DNA of 64,000 bases from Alkalicoccobacillus gibsonii (GCF_016798245.1 NZ_JAEUZA010000003.1:489194-553193); one strand, 5' to 3'. Positions 26,456 to 33,804 are shown, counted from the first letter of the stretch. Translations and numbers: made by a program. The notes: generated by a model from the letters alone, not told the origin.

Positions 26456-26817
26456 CTCATCAGTCCTTTATTAGTCATGTTAACAAATCACTGTTATAAG
26501 AGTCTAGTTGTCAGACTAACAAAGCGCTCTTAATTCTAGATCAAAATAAACATACAGGAGTATCTTGGAAAAGAGATATGACTCACTAACCTTATTTACA
26601 CCAAGGAATTATAGTACTTTGTTCGAATATAATATGGAGGGTTAATCAAATGGGCAACAGATTATAGAAACAAATATGATTGGATGATGAATTACCGGTT
26701 AAAGGCCTTTGTTTTTCGGATTAAGTTGGCAAAGTCGTAGGAGTTCAGCTTTAATGTATGAAGTAGAAAAGCAAGACATGTGATGAAGATGAAGAACAAC
26801 AAAAAAAGAGGTGACCT
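26456..26817. other. Intergenic stretch upstream of cat
   Basis: 362 bases. It must carry the cat promoter; TTGTTA and TATAAC 18 bases apart on the minus strand are a weak candidate, with an AGTCT/AGACT dyad between them. On the plus strand an open stretch from about 26632 encodes LIKWATDYRNKYDWMMNYRL before a stop near 26740, without a start codon or ribosome site; it may be a gene remnant. Confidence 0.4.
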
Positions 26818-27210
26818 ATGCATAAAACGTTGAGTATAGTTTTTCTTGGGATGATTGCACTAATTATAGGCTGTTCAAATGAAGATGATCCAATTGCTAC
26901 GTCAAACAGTGAAGAAAATCCGACTGCCGAGGAAATTCTAACATTAGACGAAGAAGCAGATATTTTTATGTTTAACGGGATTATCTACAATACAAATGTG
27001 GATTGGGTGGATGAATTAACATTAACTAAAGGAGATCAAGTAGGAGAGGTTAAAGAACAAGTAGAAAAGGATCACTTTGAGTACAGTAATGGAACAGCGA
27101 ATAAATTATCCGTAGGCTCGCCAATTTTTGAAGCAAATGAAAGAGATGATATTTTGATTGTGGAAGAAGATGGAGAAGTTCATTATTATTATGCGTTAGT
27201 TGAAGGGTAG
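26818..27210 (+). CDS. Putative lipoprotein
   Basis: 130 residues; signal peptide ending in the lipobox LIIGC, then an acidic linker and a beta-rich C-terminus (IFMFNGIIYNTNVDWVDELT, GSPIFEANERDDILIV). GAGGTG precedes the ATG. Recalls small bacillary lipoproteins of unknown role. Overlaps or abuts the next lipoprotein gene, so the two form an operon. Confidence 0.7.
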   Translation: MHKTLSIVFLGMIALIIGCSNEDDPIATSNSEENPTAEEILTLDEEADIFMFNGIIYNTNVDWVDELTLTKGDQVGEVKEQVEKDHFEYSNGTANKLSVGSPIFEANERDDILIVEEDGEVHYYYALVEG

Positions 27211-27223
27211 AAAGGTGATGCGA

Positions 27224-27646
27224 TTGAAGACTATATTAAGGCTTCTTATTGTTATTATTGGTAGTAGTCTATTTGTTATGTGTTGTAATACTGGCTTGAC
27301 GACAAATAAAATAAATATACCAGATGAGATAAAGAGTATTGAGGTTAAACAATTAGTCGATGAAAAAAAGAGCTTTGTGATAACCGATCAGGACACGTTA
27401 AATGAATTTCAAAACGTATTTGATCGCACCAATAAGATGAATGGGATTGTTAGTATGATAGAGCCAATCCATAGCTTGATCATAACTTATACGAATGATA
27501 CGAGCGAAGAAGTATTATTATGGATTAATGATGATCCGAATGAAAAGAGTTCTTTGATGAATAACAGTGATACTCATACTCTTTATACTGTACCAAAAGA
27601 GATGACAGGTATATTAATTGAATTAGTTTTATTAGAACTAGAATAA
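27224..27646 (+). CDS. Putative lipoprotein or secreted protein
   Basis: 140 residues from TTG 27224, which has AAAGGTG six bases before; ATG 27218 is too close to that site. A hydrophobic signal of about 20 residues ends FVMCC, an imperfect lipobox. The rest, EIKSIEVKQLVDEKKSFVIT onward, resembles small extracytoplasmic proteins seen beside lipoproteins in Bacillus. It starts 13 bases after the upstream lipoprotein stop. No function known. Confidence 0.6.
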   Translation: MKTILRLLIVIIGSSLFVMCCNTGLTTNKINIPDEIKSIEVKQLVDEKKSFVITDQDTLNEFQNVFDRTNKMNGIVSMIEPIHSLIITYTNDTSEEVLLWINDDPNEKSSLMNNSDTHTLYTVPKEMTGILIELVLLELE

Positions 27647-27681
27647 GACATGGAATGTTTATCAGGCAATCCATAAAAGCT

Positions 27682-27714
27682 AGCACCAAGGCTCTTAGGC
27701 TTTGGCGCTTATTT
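27682..27714 (+). terminator. Hairpin terminator
   Basis: AGCaCCAAGGCT pairs with GGCTTTGGcGCT around CTTA, followed by TTATTT. Ends the two-lipoprotein operon. Confidence 0.65.
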
Positions 27715-27778
27715 ATGTTTCTTATCTTATTTCAAAAAAATTAGTTTAAATGATTTTACGTTCCACACTAACCTTCAA

Positions 27779-27834
27779 GTAAGTACCCCAAAAATAAGTG
27801 CGTACTTACATGAGCTTAAAACCACCTCTATAAT
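27779..27834 (+). promoter_or_regulatory. Promoter and operator of quinone reductase gene
   Basis: GTAAGTAC (27779-27786) and GTACTTAC (27802-27809) form an inverted repeat; within it TAAGTGCGTACTTA (27795-27808) is identical to a site at 32218-32231 before the SDR gene. A -10 TATAAT (27829-27834) follows; its -35 would overlap the operator. The HxlR regulator encoded downstream is the likely binder. Confidence 0.65.
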
Positions 27835-27861
27835 GAGGACAAATCAAAAGGAGGATGGGAA

Positions 27862-28386
27862 ATGAAAACGTTAGTTATTGTGGGACACCCGGATATTGAA
27901 TCATCTGCTGTAAATAAAAAGTGGATAGAAGAGCTTAAGAAGTACCCTGACTTGTTCACTGTACATGAATTGGCGAGAGTTTATCCTGATGGGGTCATTG
28001 ATGTGGAGAGGGAACAATCGCTTATTATGGCACATGGAAATCTTGTTTTACAATTTCCAATTTATTGGTTTAATTGTCCACCATTGCTTAAAAAGTGGTT
28101 AGATGAGGTATTAACAGAAGGCTGGGCCTTTGGGAAGGCAGGGAATCATTTAGAAGATCGGAAAATCGCATTAGGCGTTACTGCAGGGGGACATCAAGAG
28201 GAGTATGATCAGGACGGACGATACAAATATCGATTAGAAGAAGTGCTCGTTCCTTTTGAAATCACGGCAACATACTGCAACGCTAATTACCAGCAATTTT
28301 TTGCCTTTTATAATGCGGATTTTAGTACAAAAGAGGAGATTGAAACAAGCGCAAAGGACTATGTCCAATTTCTACAAACACTCTAG
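27862..28386 (+). CDS. NAD(P)H oxidoreductase, flavodoxin-like fold (YwrO/KefF type)
   Basis: 174 residues. N-terminal VIVGHPDIESSAVNKKW carries the FAD-phosphate loop; LVLQFPIYWFNCPPLLKKWL and GWAFG are typical of MdaB/KefF/YwrO quinone reductases, which make two-electron reductions of quinones and so avoid radicals. AAAGGAGGATGG precedes the ATG. Convergent with an HxlR gene and sharing a terminator with it; both features fit an electrophile-sensing module. Confidence 0.88.
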   Translation: MKTLVIVGHPDIESSAVNKKWIEELKKYPDLFTVHELARVYPDGVIDVEREQSLIMAHGNLVLQFPIYWFNCPPLLKKWLDEVLTEGWAFGKAGNHLEDRKIALGVTAGGHQEEYDQDGRYKYRLEEVLVPFEITATYCNANYQQFFAFYNADFSTKEEIETSAKDYVQFLQTL

Positions 28387-28395
28387 CCATCCGAT

Positions 28396-28435
28396 ATACA
28401 GAAGCAATCGCATTAGGTTGCTTCTGTATTCGTTT
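28396..28435. terminator. Bidirectional terminator
   Basis: ATACAGAAGCAA (28396-28407) pairs with TTGCTTCTGTAT (28418-28429). The loop contains the HxlR stop codon, so it serves both convergent genes. Confidence 0.75.
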
Positions 28436-28754
28436 GACTTTCTCCCCATTCACACATTGAATCCAACACTGGAATCAGTGAAAGTCCACGTTCAGTCAAT
28501 GAATATTCAACTTTAGGAGGAATTTGAGGATATTCAACTCTGTTTATCAATCCGTCCTTTTCAAGCTCTTTCAGCATCATACTAAGTGTTTTAAATGAGA
28601 TTGTCCCTATTTGCCGTTTTAATTCGTTATGTCTAATAATCTGGTGTTCAAACAACAAATACAATATGACCATTTTGTACTTTCCATTAATTAGAGATAA
28701 GGTTAATCCGAATCCAGTGCTTTTTACATCATATTTAGAGGGACTGTTCTCCAA
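28413..28754 (-). CDS. HxlR family transcriptional regulator
   Basis: 113 residues with the winged helix of the MarR-like HxlR family (GKYKMVILYLL, SFKTLSMMLKELEKDGLINR, VEYSLTERGLSLIPVL). TTG 28754 follows GAGGAGGAGG by seven bases; upstream codons are untranslated leader. HxlR regulators such as YodB, CatR and HypR sense quinones or disulphide stress by N-terminal cysteines. None is present here: the only Cys is in SMCEWG near the C-terminus. Probably controls the quinone reductase and the SDR gene through TAAGTGCGTACTTA. Confidence 0.85.
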   Translation of the reverse strand: MENSPSKYDVKSTGFGLTLSLINGKYKMVILYLLFEHQIIRHNELKRQIGTISFKTLSMMLKELEKDGLINRVEYPQIPPKVEYSLTERGLSLIPVLDSMCEWGESQTNTEAT

Positions 28755-28800
28755 GGTTATTCCTCCTCCTCGTAAGTGTATAAATGTACTAACATCCACG

Positions 28801-28827
28801 TTTAATCGTTGGACTAAAACGATTAAA
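28801..28827. promoter_or_regulatory. Inverted repeat upstream of HxlR gene
   Basis: Perfect TTTAATCGTT (28801-28810) and AACGATTAAA (28818-28827) with a 7-base spacer, 46 bases before the HxlR start. Could be an operator for autoregulation; it differs from the site shared by the quinone reductase and SDR genes. Confidence 0.5.
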
Positions 28828-28965
28828 TATTTTTTGAAATTCAACCGTTTTTGATACCTTTTTCATTCTATATAAAGCATACTTCATAGTTTATCGTTTT
28901 GCCTAATGATCTGACACACAATGTGGTGTAGATTTCACATGGCATCTTTTCAGATCGATTTTTAC

Positions 28966-28994
28966 TTGATAAAGGCAGGGGGAGTGTGTATAAT
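28966..28994 (+). promoter_or_regulatory. Promoter of S-box leader
   Basis: -35 TTGATA (28966-28971), 17-base spacer, -10 TATAAT (28989-28994), 26 bases before the SAM aptamer. Near-consensus housekeeping promoter. Confidence 0.75.
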
Positions 28995-29020
28995 CCTATC
29001 TATTGCAAAAATATAATATC

Positions 29021-29183
29021 TTCTTATCAAGAGAGATGGAGGGACTGGCCCTTTGAAATCTCGGCAGCGGAACTTATATATAGGTTGCTGTGCCAAATCC
29101 AGAAAGCTAAGGCTTGATAGATAAGATGAGTGTCTTATATAGTGAAAAAGCCTCTTCTTATGGATTAAAAAGAGGCTTTTTTT
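29021..29183 (+). ncRNA. SAM-I (S-box) riboswitch with terminator
   Basis: Aptamer 29021-29126: P1 arms TCTTATCAAG and CTTGATAGATAAGA, core GAGAGATGGAGGGACTGGCC then TTTGAAATCTCGGCAGC and TGCCAAATCC, matching the S-box consensus. Terminator: AAAAGCCTCTT (about 29146-29156) and AAGAGGCTTTT (29170-29180) with a T-run. ATAAGATGAG (29121-29130, the P1 3' arm) can instead pair with CTCTTCTTAT (29152-29161) in the terminator arm, 9 of 10 bases, making the antiterminator. With SAM bound P1 forms, the antiterminator is lost and transcription stops. Confidence 0.92.
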
Positions 29184-29213
29184 GCGGGTAATTTTATTAA
29201 TGAGGTGGAACAA

Positions 29214-30497
29214 ATGATGAAAGCAAATCCATGGGCTCTTATCCCATTTGCGGTTTTTTTAGTTTTATTTATTGGCTCTGGAATTGTGACGGGAGATTTT
29301 TATATGTTCCCAGTCATAGTAGCTATTACCATATCAGCATGTGTAGCTCTAGCCATGAACCAAAAAGAATCGCTTACTAAGAAGGTTGATATCTTCTGCA
29401 AAGGTGCAGGCAATCCAAATGTCATGTTAATGGTTATTATATTTATATTAGCAGGAGCATTTTCTGAGGTTGCAAAAGGGATGGGAGCCGTAGAGTCTAC
29501 GGTGAACCTTACTTTATCACTCGTCCCGCAGAACCTTCTCGTGATCGGATTATTCGTCATAGCTTGCTTTATTTCCTTTTCAATGGGTACGTCGGTCGGT
29601 ACGATCGTTGCTCTCGCTCCTATTGGTGTTGGAATAAGTAGTCAAACGGATCTTTCAATGGCGCTATTAATGGGTACGATTATCGGTGGTTCGATGTTTG
29701 GGGATAATTTATCATTTATATCCGATACGACCATCACTTCTGTTCGTACACAGGGTGCAGAAATGAAGGATAAATTTAAAGTTAACTTCTTGATTGTTTT
29801 ACCAGCAGCCATTGTTACTTGCGTAATCTTAAGCTTCTTAGCATTAGGAGAATCTGGACAGTTTGAAGAATTAAGCTATAGTTTGGTTAACATCATTCCC
29901 TATATAGTAGTCATTGTTTTTGCATTAATTGGTGTTAATGTATTCCTCGTTTTGGTTTTAGGGGTTGTACTTGCGGGTTTGGTTGGTTTATTTAATGGGA
30001 GTTATCAATTTTTGAGTTTGATTCAACAAGTCGGTGAGGGAATGGCCAGTATGTATGAAATCGCGTTCCTTGCCATCTTAATAGCTGGAATGGTGGAGGT
30101 TATTAAATATAATGGTGGCATAGACTTTCTTCTTCAACTTGCAACTCGAAAAATAAAGTCTAAAAAAGGAGCAGAATTTAGCATAGCTGGTTTGATCAGT
30201 CTTACAGACCTGTCTACAGCTAACAATACAATTGCTATACTGATAACTGGACCACTTGCTAAAAATATTGCAGATGAATATGGAATTGAGCCGAGAAAAT
30301 CAGCTAGCATATTAGACCTTTTTTCATGCTCTGTCCAAGGTCTGCTACCCTATGGTGCACAATTTTTAGCTGCTGCCACTGTAGCAGGAATATCACCAAT
30401 CCTCATTATGCCATACACGATTTACCCCATTTTAATAGCGATATGTGGGATCATTGCTATACTAATTGGTTATCCAAAACCAAAAGCAAAGTATTGA
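29214..30497 (+). CDS. NhaC-family transporter, probable methionine uptake (MetT-like)
   Basis: 427 residues, about 11 membrane helices, NhaC antiporter superfamily (GTSVGTIVALAPIGVG, GDNLSFISDTTITSVRTQGA). GAGGTGG precedes ATG 29214. Its leader is an S-box riboswitch, so it is off when SAM is plentiful. Comparative studies of methionine regulons proposed S-box-controlled NhaC relatives as methionine transporters (MetT); that fits better than a Na+/H+ antiporter here. Assignment rests on family plus riboswitch context, not on a residue signature. Confidence 0.85.
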   Translation: MMKANPWALIPFAVFLVLFIGSGIVTGDFYMFPVIVAITISACVALAMNQKESLTKKVDIFCKGAGNPNVMLMVIIFILAGAFSEVAKGMGAVESTVNLTLSLVPQNLLVIGLFVIACFISFSMGTSVGTIVALAPIGVGISSQTDLSMALLMGTIIGGSMFGDNLSFISDTTITSVRTQGAEMKDKFKVNFLIVLPAAIVTCVILSFLALGESGQFEELSYSLVNIIPYIVVIVFALIGVNVFLVLVLGVVLAGLVGLFNGSYQFLSLIQQVGEGMASMYEIAFLAILIAGMVEVIKYNGGIDFLLQLATRKIKSKKGAEFSIAGLISLTDLSTANNTIAILITGPLAKNIADEYGIEPRKSASILDLFSCSVQGLLPYGAQFLAAATVAGISPILIMPYTIYPILIAICGIIAILIGYPKPKAKY

Positions 30498-30500
30498 TGG

Positions 30501-30535
30501 ACCAAGGCTCAACATTCTGAGCTTTGGTTTTTTTA
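30501..30535 (+). terminator. Terminator of MetT-like gene
   Basis: ACCAAGGCTCA (30501-30511) pairs with TGAGCTTTGGT (30518-30528), one G-U, then seven or more T. Strong. Confidence 0.8.
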
Positions 30536-30633
30536 TAAGGCACATTCAAAAATAAATGATGTATGGAATGTACTATCTTTAAATTTCGTGTATACTAAAT
30601 CTACTATTTAATATATTTTTCTTTTTTAGGAGG

Positions 30634-30682
30634 AGCCTGTCACCAGAGGATTAGTATGTCCATTTGGTGATGGGCTTTTTTG
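30634..30682 (+). terminator. Leader terminator before relaxase-like gene
   Basis: AGCCTGTCACCA (30634-30645) pairs with TGGTGATGGGCT (30665-30676), two G-U pairs, then TTTTTT. A TATACT -10-like box lies about 50 bases upstream. The hairpin lies between that promoter and the next gene, so it may be an attenuator or mark a short independent RNA. Confidence 0.6.
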
Positions 30683-30706
30683 CGTTTCATAGAGGAGACG
30701 ATGATA

Positions 30707-31189
30707 ATGCATATAAAGATTGAACATTTACTATTTAAGAGAAGCCATGTCATTCCCTTAACACAATTAAAAGGTCACATAACGTATATAGGTAAAAAAG
30801 TCTTACGTAAAGAAGCTTTTTTTGATCATAATCACAATCAAACAACAAAAGATCATTTTGTTAAATTACTGAACAATCTTCCATCAAAGGGGAATGATTG
30901 TGGATATCGTATGATTATTCATTTTAACAAAGAGGTTTTGGGTCACGATGAAGATGTACTCAAAGAAGTCATTAGAATGAGCATGAATGACTTAGAAGAG
31001 CTGATGGGACAAAGTCTTGATTGGCTAGGAATTAATCATTTTTCAGCTGATGACCGTTTGCCTCATACTCATCTCATCATTAGTGGATATAACAGAGAAA
31101 GCAAAGTCAGAGTGAACTTGAACTCGTATCACTTTTTGCAATTGGAGAAGGGTCTTATTTCATATTTATCTAAAGCGGTTAAGATATGA
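30707..31189 (+). CDS. Small relaxase-like protein
   Basis: 160 residues. DWLGINHFSADDRLPHTHLI followed by ISGYN resembles motif III of MOB-type relaxases (H...P-H-x-H-L, then N), whose histidines bind the metal used to nick DNA; a Tyr in GHITYIGKKVL could be the nucleophile. It is much shorter than known relaxases and no other mobilisation gene, oriT or recombinase is adjacent. Start ATG 30707, nine bases after GAGGAG. It may be a domesticated or trimmed relaxase, or a nuclease using the same fold. Function uncertain. Confidence 0.5.
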   Translation: MHIKIEHLLFKRSHVIPLTQLKGHITYIGKKVLRKEAFFDHNHNQTTKDHFVKLLNNLPSKGNDCGYRMIIHFNKEVLGHDEDVLKEVIRMSMNDLEELMGQSLDWLGINHFSADDRLPHTHLIISGYNRESKVRVNLNSYHFLQLEKGLISYLSKAVKI

Positions 31190-31309
31190 AAATAAGAATT
31201 AATTTCTTTTTGTTAAGTTTTTTGGTTTGAAACTCAGAAAAGTGGGTATAAAGATTTTGATGCACATCATTAGTGGAACTTAAATTCAATACAGTAAGGA
31301 GCAGCTACT

Positions 31310-31504
31310 ATTTTCTTCTATTCTATTAAGTTTACTAGCGGACAAAATCATTACTTCGGGTCATCATCCTACTTAGAAAATCCTAACGATATAACTTCCT
31401 ATGCCATCAAGAAGGGGTTTATGTACAAGCAGGATCTATTAAGTGTGCTTGCTGCAAGGAGGGTACGATCAGATCAGATTAAAGGTGTGGCAAAGGTTAT
31501 TTGA
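31310..31504 (+). CDS. Possible small protein with apparent ATT start
   Basis: 64 codons from ATT 31310, eight bases after AAGGAG (31296-31301), to TGA at 31502. The product contains SIKFTSGQNHYFGSSSYLEN and AIKKGFMYKQDLLSVLAARR, which looks protein-like. No ATG, GTG or TTG begins the frame; an in-frame stop precedes the ribosome site. Not recognised. It could be a degraded gene. Confidence 0.35.
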   Translation: MFFYSIKFTSGQNHYFGSSSYLENPNDITSYAIKKGFMYKQDLLSVLAARRVRSDQIKGVAKVI

Positions 31505-31510
31505 AACATC

Positions 31511-31598
31511 GTACTATAGGTAGATAGTACAACATGGCAAACATAATAATACACATATGAAAAGTCATTCACATATAAGTGGATGACTTTCTTTTTTT
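31511..31598 (+). promoter_or_regulatory. Dyad and leader terminator before SatA-like gene
   Basis: GTACTAT (31511-31517) and ATAGTAC (31524-31530) form a perfect 7-6-7 dyad, like operators of HxlR/MarR regulators. AAAGTCATTCAC (31561-31572) and GTGGATGACTTT (31579-31590), then TTTTTTT, form a strong terminator 53 bases before the acetyltransferase start. Either it ends an upstream transcript or it attenuates the acetyltransferase gene. A -10-like TATACT occurs at about 31611, so a second promoter after the terminator is possible. Confidence 0.55.
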
Positions 31599-31650
31599 AG
31601 AGATAGAGTATACTAGAATTGACCTTACTTATACGAATGGGGGCCTTCCA

Positions 31651-32172
31651 TTGAAAATTGAACAAGTCACAGAAGAGATGAAAGAGAGTTTGAGCTTACC
31701 GAACGAAGCATTTCAGATTTTTGGTGAATTAATTGTTACGAGGCCGAATGATACATGGGCATATCAAGAACGAATCTTTGATCATCCAAAGGAGAAGATC
31801 TTTCCAGAAGAGAACTATTCTTTTGACATTGTAAGTCAAAAAGGATTTGCGGTTGCTGCATACGAACAAGATCAATGTGTTGGTCTAGCAATATTTGAGG
31901 ATGGTTGGAATAAATACTGTTATCTAAGTGATCTCAAGGTGAAAAAGGACTTTCGAGGAAAAGGTATATCTAAAAAATTACTGGATGTTGCAAGCAACAT
32001 TGCAAAAGAAAGAAATTGTAAGGGTCTTAGCACCATCGCCCAAGCCTACAATCTAGCTGCAAATCGATTCTATTTAAAGTATGGTTTTGAGATAGGTGGG
32101 TTAAACACTAGAGATTACGAGTTTACATCTGAACGAGGTAATTCAGATATTTATTATTATCTAAACTTTTAA
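31651..32172 (+). CDS. GNAT acetyltransferase resembling SatA
   Basis: 173 residues from TTG 31651 (GGGGG upstream); codons before it lie in a terminator. YCYLSDLKVKKDFRGKGISK is the acetyl-CoA loop and NLAANRFYLKYGFEIGGLNT the C-terminal segment; both resemble streptothricin acetyltransferase SatA (YyaR) of Bacillus, which acetylates the beta-lysine of streptothricin. Similarity is by eye, so a related amine substrate is possible. Confidence 0.78.
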   Translation: MKIEQVTEEMKESLSLPNEAFQIFGELIVTRPNDTWAYQERIFDHPKEKIFPEENYSFDIVSQKGFAVAAYEQDQCVGLAIFEDGWNKYCYLSDLKVKKDFRGKGISKKLLDVASNIAKERNCKGLSTIAQAYNLAANRFYLKYGFEIGGLNTRDYEFTSERGNSDIYYYLNF

Positions 32173-32217
32173 GAGACAGTAGTCGTCTTAGTATCTTTCA
32201 AGATACTATACCACATT

Positions 32218-32292
32218 TAAGTGCGTACTTATAAATAGGTATAAATAGATCTATACTATATGTATTAATTCGAGAGTGATCTCGATTAATTA
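32218..32292 (+). promoter_or_regulatory. HxlR-type operator and 5' UTR dyad of SDR gene
   Basis: TAAGTGCGTACTTA (32218-32231) is identical to the site at 27795-27808. TATAAA and TATACT boxes follow. Further down TCGAGA (32270-32275) and TCTCGA (32280-32285) with flanking TTAAT repeats form another dyad in the presumed leader. Confidence 0.6.
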
Positions 32293-32316
32293 GATATATA
32301 CTAGGGGGATTCAGTT

Positions 32317-33083
32317 ATGAATTTTAAAGATAAAGTAATCATTGTAACAGGGGCAGCAGGCGGTATCGGGAAAGAAGTTGTAAAAAAGTCTCTTCTGGTG
32401 GAGCCAAGGTTGTATTGGTTGATTTAAATAAAGAAGCAATTGAGGCAGTCCAATCTGAGCTTTCTCTAACAAAAGAGAATAGTCTTGTTGTACAAGCTGA
32501 CGTATCAAGTGAAGAGAATGTTAAAAACTATGTTGAACAAACTGTAGCTACATTTGGCCGTATTGATGGTTTTGTGAATAACGCAGGTGTTGAAGGACCC
32601 GCTAAACCAATTGAGGAAATTACAGAAAAAGAGTTTGATTTCGTGTATGGTATCAATGTGAAAGGTGTATTGTTTGGTTTGAAACATGTATTGCCAGTTA
32701 TGAAAAATCAAAATGCTGGTTCCATTGTTAACACATCTTCTGTAGCTGGATTAATTGGTTCTCCAAGTATGGTTCTATATAATTCTTCTAAACACGCCGT
32801 TATGGGAATTAATAAAGTAGCTGCTGTTGAATCAGCTGCTCATAATGTCCGTGTGAACACAGTAAACCCAGGAGTGATTAACACACAGATGATGCGTAAT
32901 ATTGAATCAAATGTTTCTGAAGATGCTGAGGCTGCTAAACATGCATACAATGATGCTGTCCCAATGAAACGTTATGGAGAGCCGGATGAAGTAGCGAATC
33001 TGATTGCATTCCTATTATCAGACGAAGCTGCTTACATTACGTCATCTTCGTACACAATTGATGGTGGATTATTCAACGTATAA
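32317..33083 (+). pseudogene. SDR-family oxidoreductase gene with frameshift at slippery A-run
   Basis: Short-chain dehydrogenase of about 254 residues. The frame from ATG 32317 (after GGGGGATT) carries the NAD(P) motif VTGAAGGIGKEVVKK and then stops early. The rest (SSGGAKVVLVDLNKE, NNAG, catalytic Ser in NTSSVAG, YNSSKH, TIDGG) is one frame back. The switch point is A AAA AAG at 32382-32388 in the exact register for -1 slippage. One missing A (seven expected) explains it equally well. It shares an operator-like site with the quinone reductase gene, so it was, or is, part of an electrophile response. Confidence 0.75.
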
Positions 33084-33095
33084 TCGCATTAAATG

Positions 33096-33129
33096 AGCGT
33101 ACTAGTTTAGCGACTAGTACGCTTTTTTT
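33096..33129 (+). terminator. Terminator of SDR gene
   Basis: Perfect 11-base stem AGCGTACTAGT (33096-33106) and ACTAGTACGCT (33113-33123) followed by seven T. Confidence 0.85.
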
Positions 33130-33209
33130 GTAGAAAAGAAAAAAGGATAGATTTAACCATCTTAAACTATAATGAAAAATAGAACATAATGAGGAGGGTA
33201 GAAGATACG

Positions 33210-33776
33210 ATGAAGAAATCTATAGTCCTATTGTTAATCATACTAATCACTGTAGGTTGTAACTTAGGTACGACTGAAATTGCGGAGTGTAAACAATACG
33301 GAGCCATTGAGGCATCGCTTGAATGGATTCCTTTTTCAGACTCTGTGAAGCAAGCAGATCTCATTGCGGAAGTTGAGATTCTGGATAGTGAGACGGTTTT
33401 TGAAAATATGTGTAAGACCAAACACAGTGCAAAAGTGGTGCACACGCTAGTTGGAGAGTCAGAAGAGGAGATAACGTTTCTGCAATCAGGATCTGATAAA
33501 GTGCTCTTTAATCAAAATCAGATTTTCCAGGCTGGTGACACCTATCTTCTTTTTCTTCGTCAGACCACGAGCGGAAGTATGGCTGATTATTGGATTTACG
33601 GGGAAGAACTTGGAACGTATCATATTGATGGAGACGTTCTTAAAAGAAAAATAGCAGATGATGAATTAGCATCGATTGAACCAGTGGACCATGACGAACT
33701 GTTAGAACCGGATGTTCGGCAGGTAGTTGATAGGGAAGCTTATAATAGCTTAGTAGAGGAAACATATGAAAAGTAA
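33210..33776 (+). CDS. Putative lipoprotein, paralogue B
   Basis: 188 residues from ATG 33210, behind AGGAGGG (an ATG at 33189 overlaps that site). Signal peptide ends in a lipobox with TVGC. The mature protein matches the lipoprotein at 11317: SVKQADLIAEVEI, MCKTKHSAKVV, EEEITFLQSG, GDTYLLFLRQ, EELGTYHIDG. Two conserved cysteines (EAECKQ-like region and MCKTK) might form a disulphide. Function unknown; likely a recent family expansion. Confidence 0.75.
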   Translation: MKKSIVLLLIILITVGCNLGTTEIAECKQYGAIEASLEWIPFSDSVKQADLIAEVEILDSETVFENMCKTKHSAKVVHTLVGESEEEITFLQSGSDKVLFNQNQIFQAGDTYLLFLRQTTSGSMADYWIYGEELGTYHIDGDVLKRKIADDELASIEPVDHDELLEPDVRQVVDREAYNSLVEETYEK

Positions 33777-33804
33777 ACATTCCTATCATGTCAGTACTTC
33801 ATTT

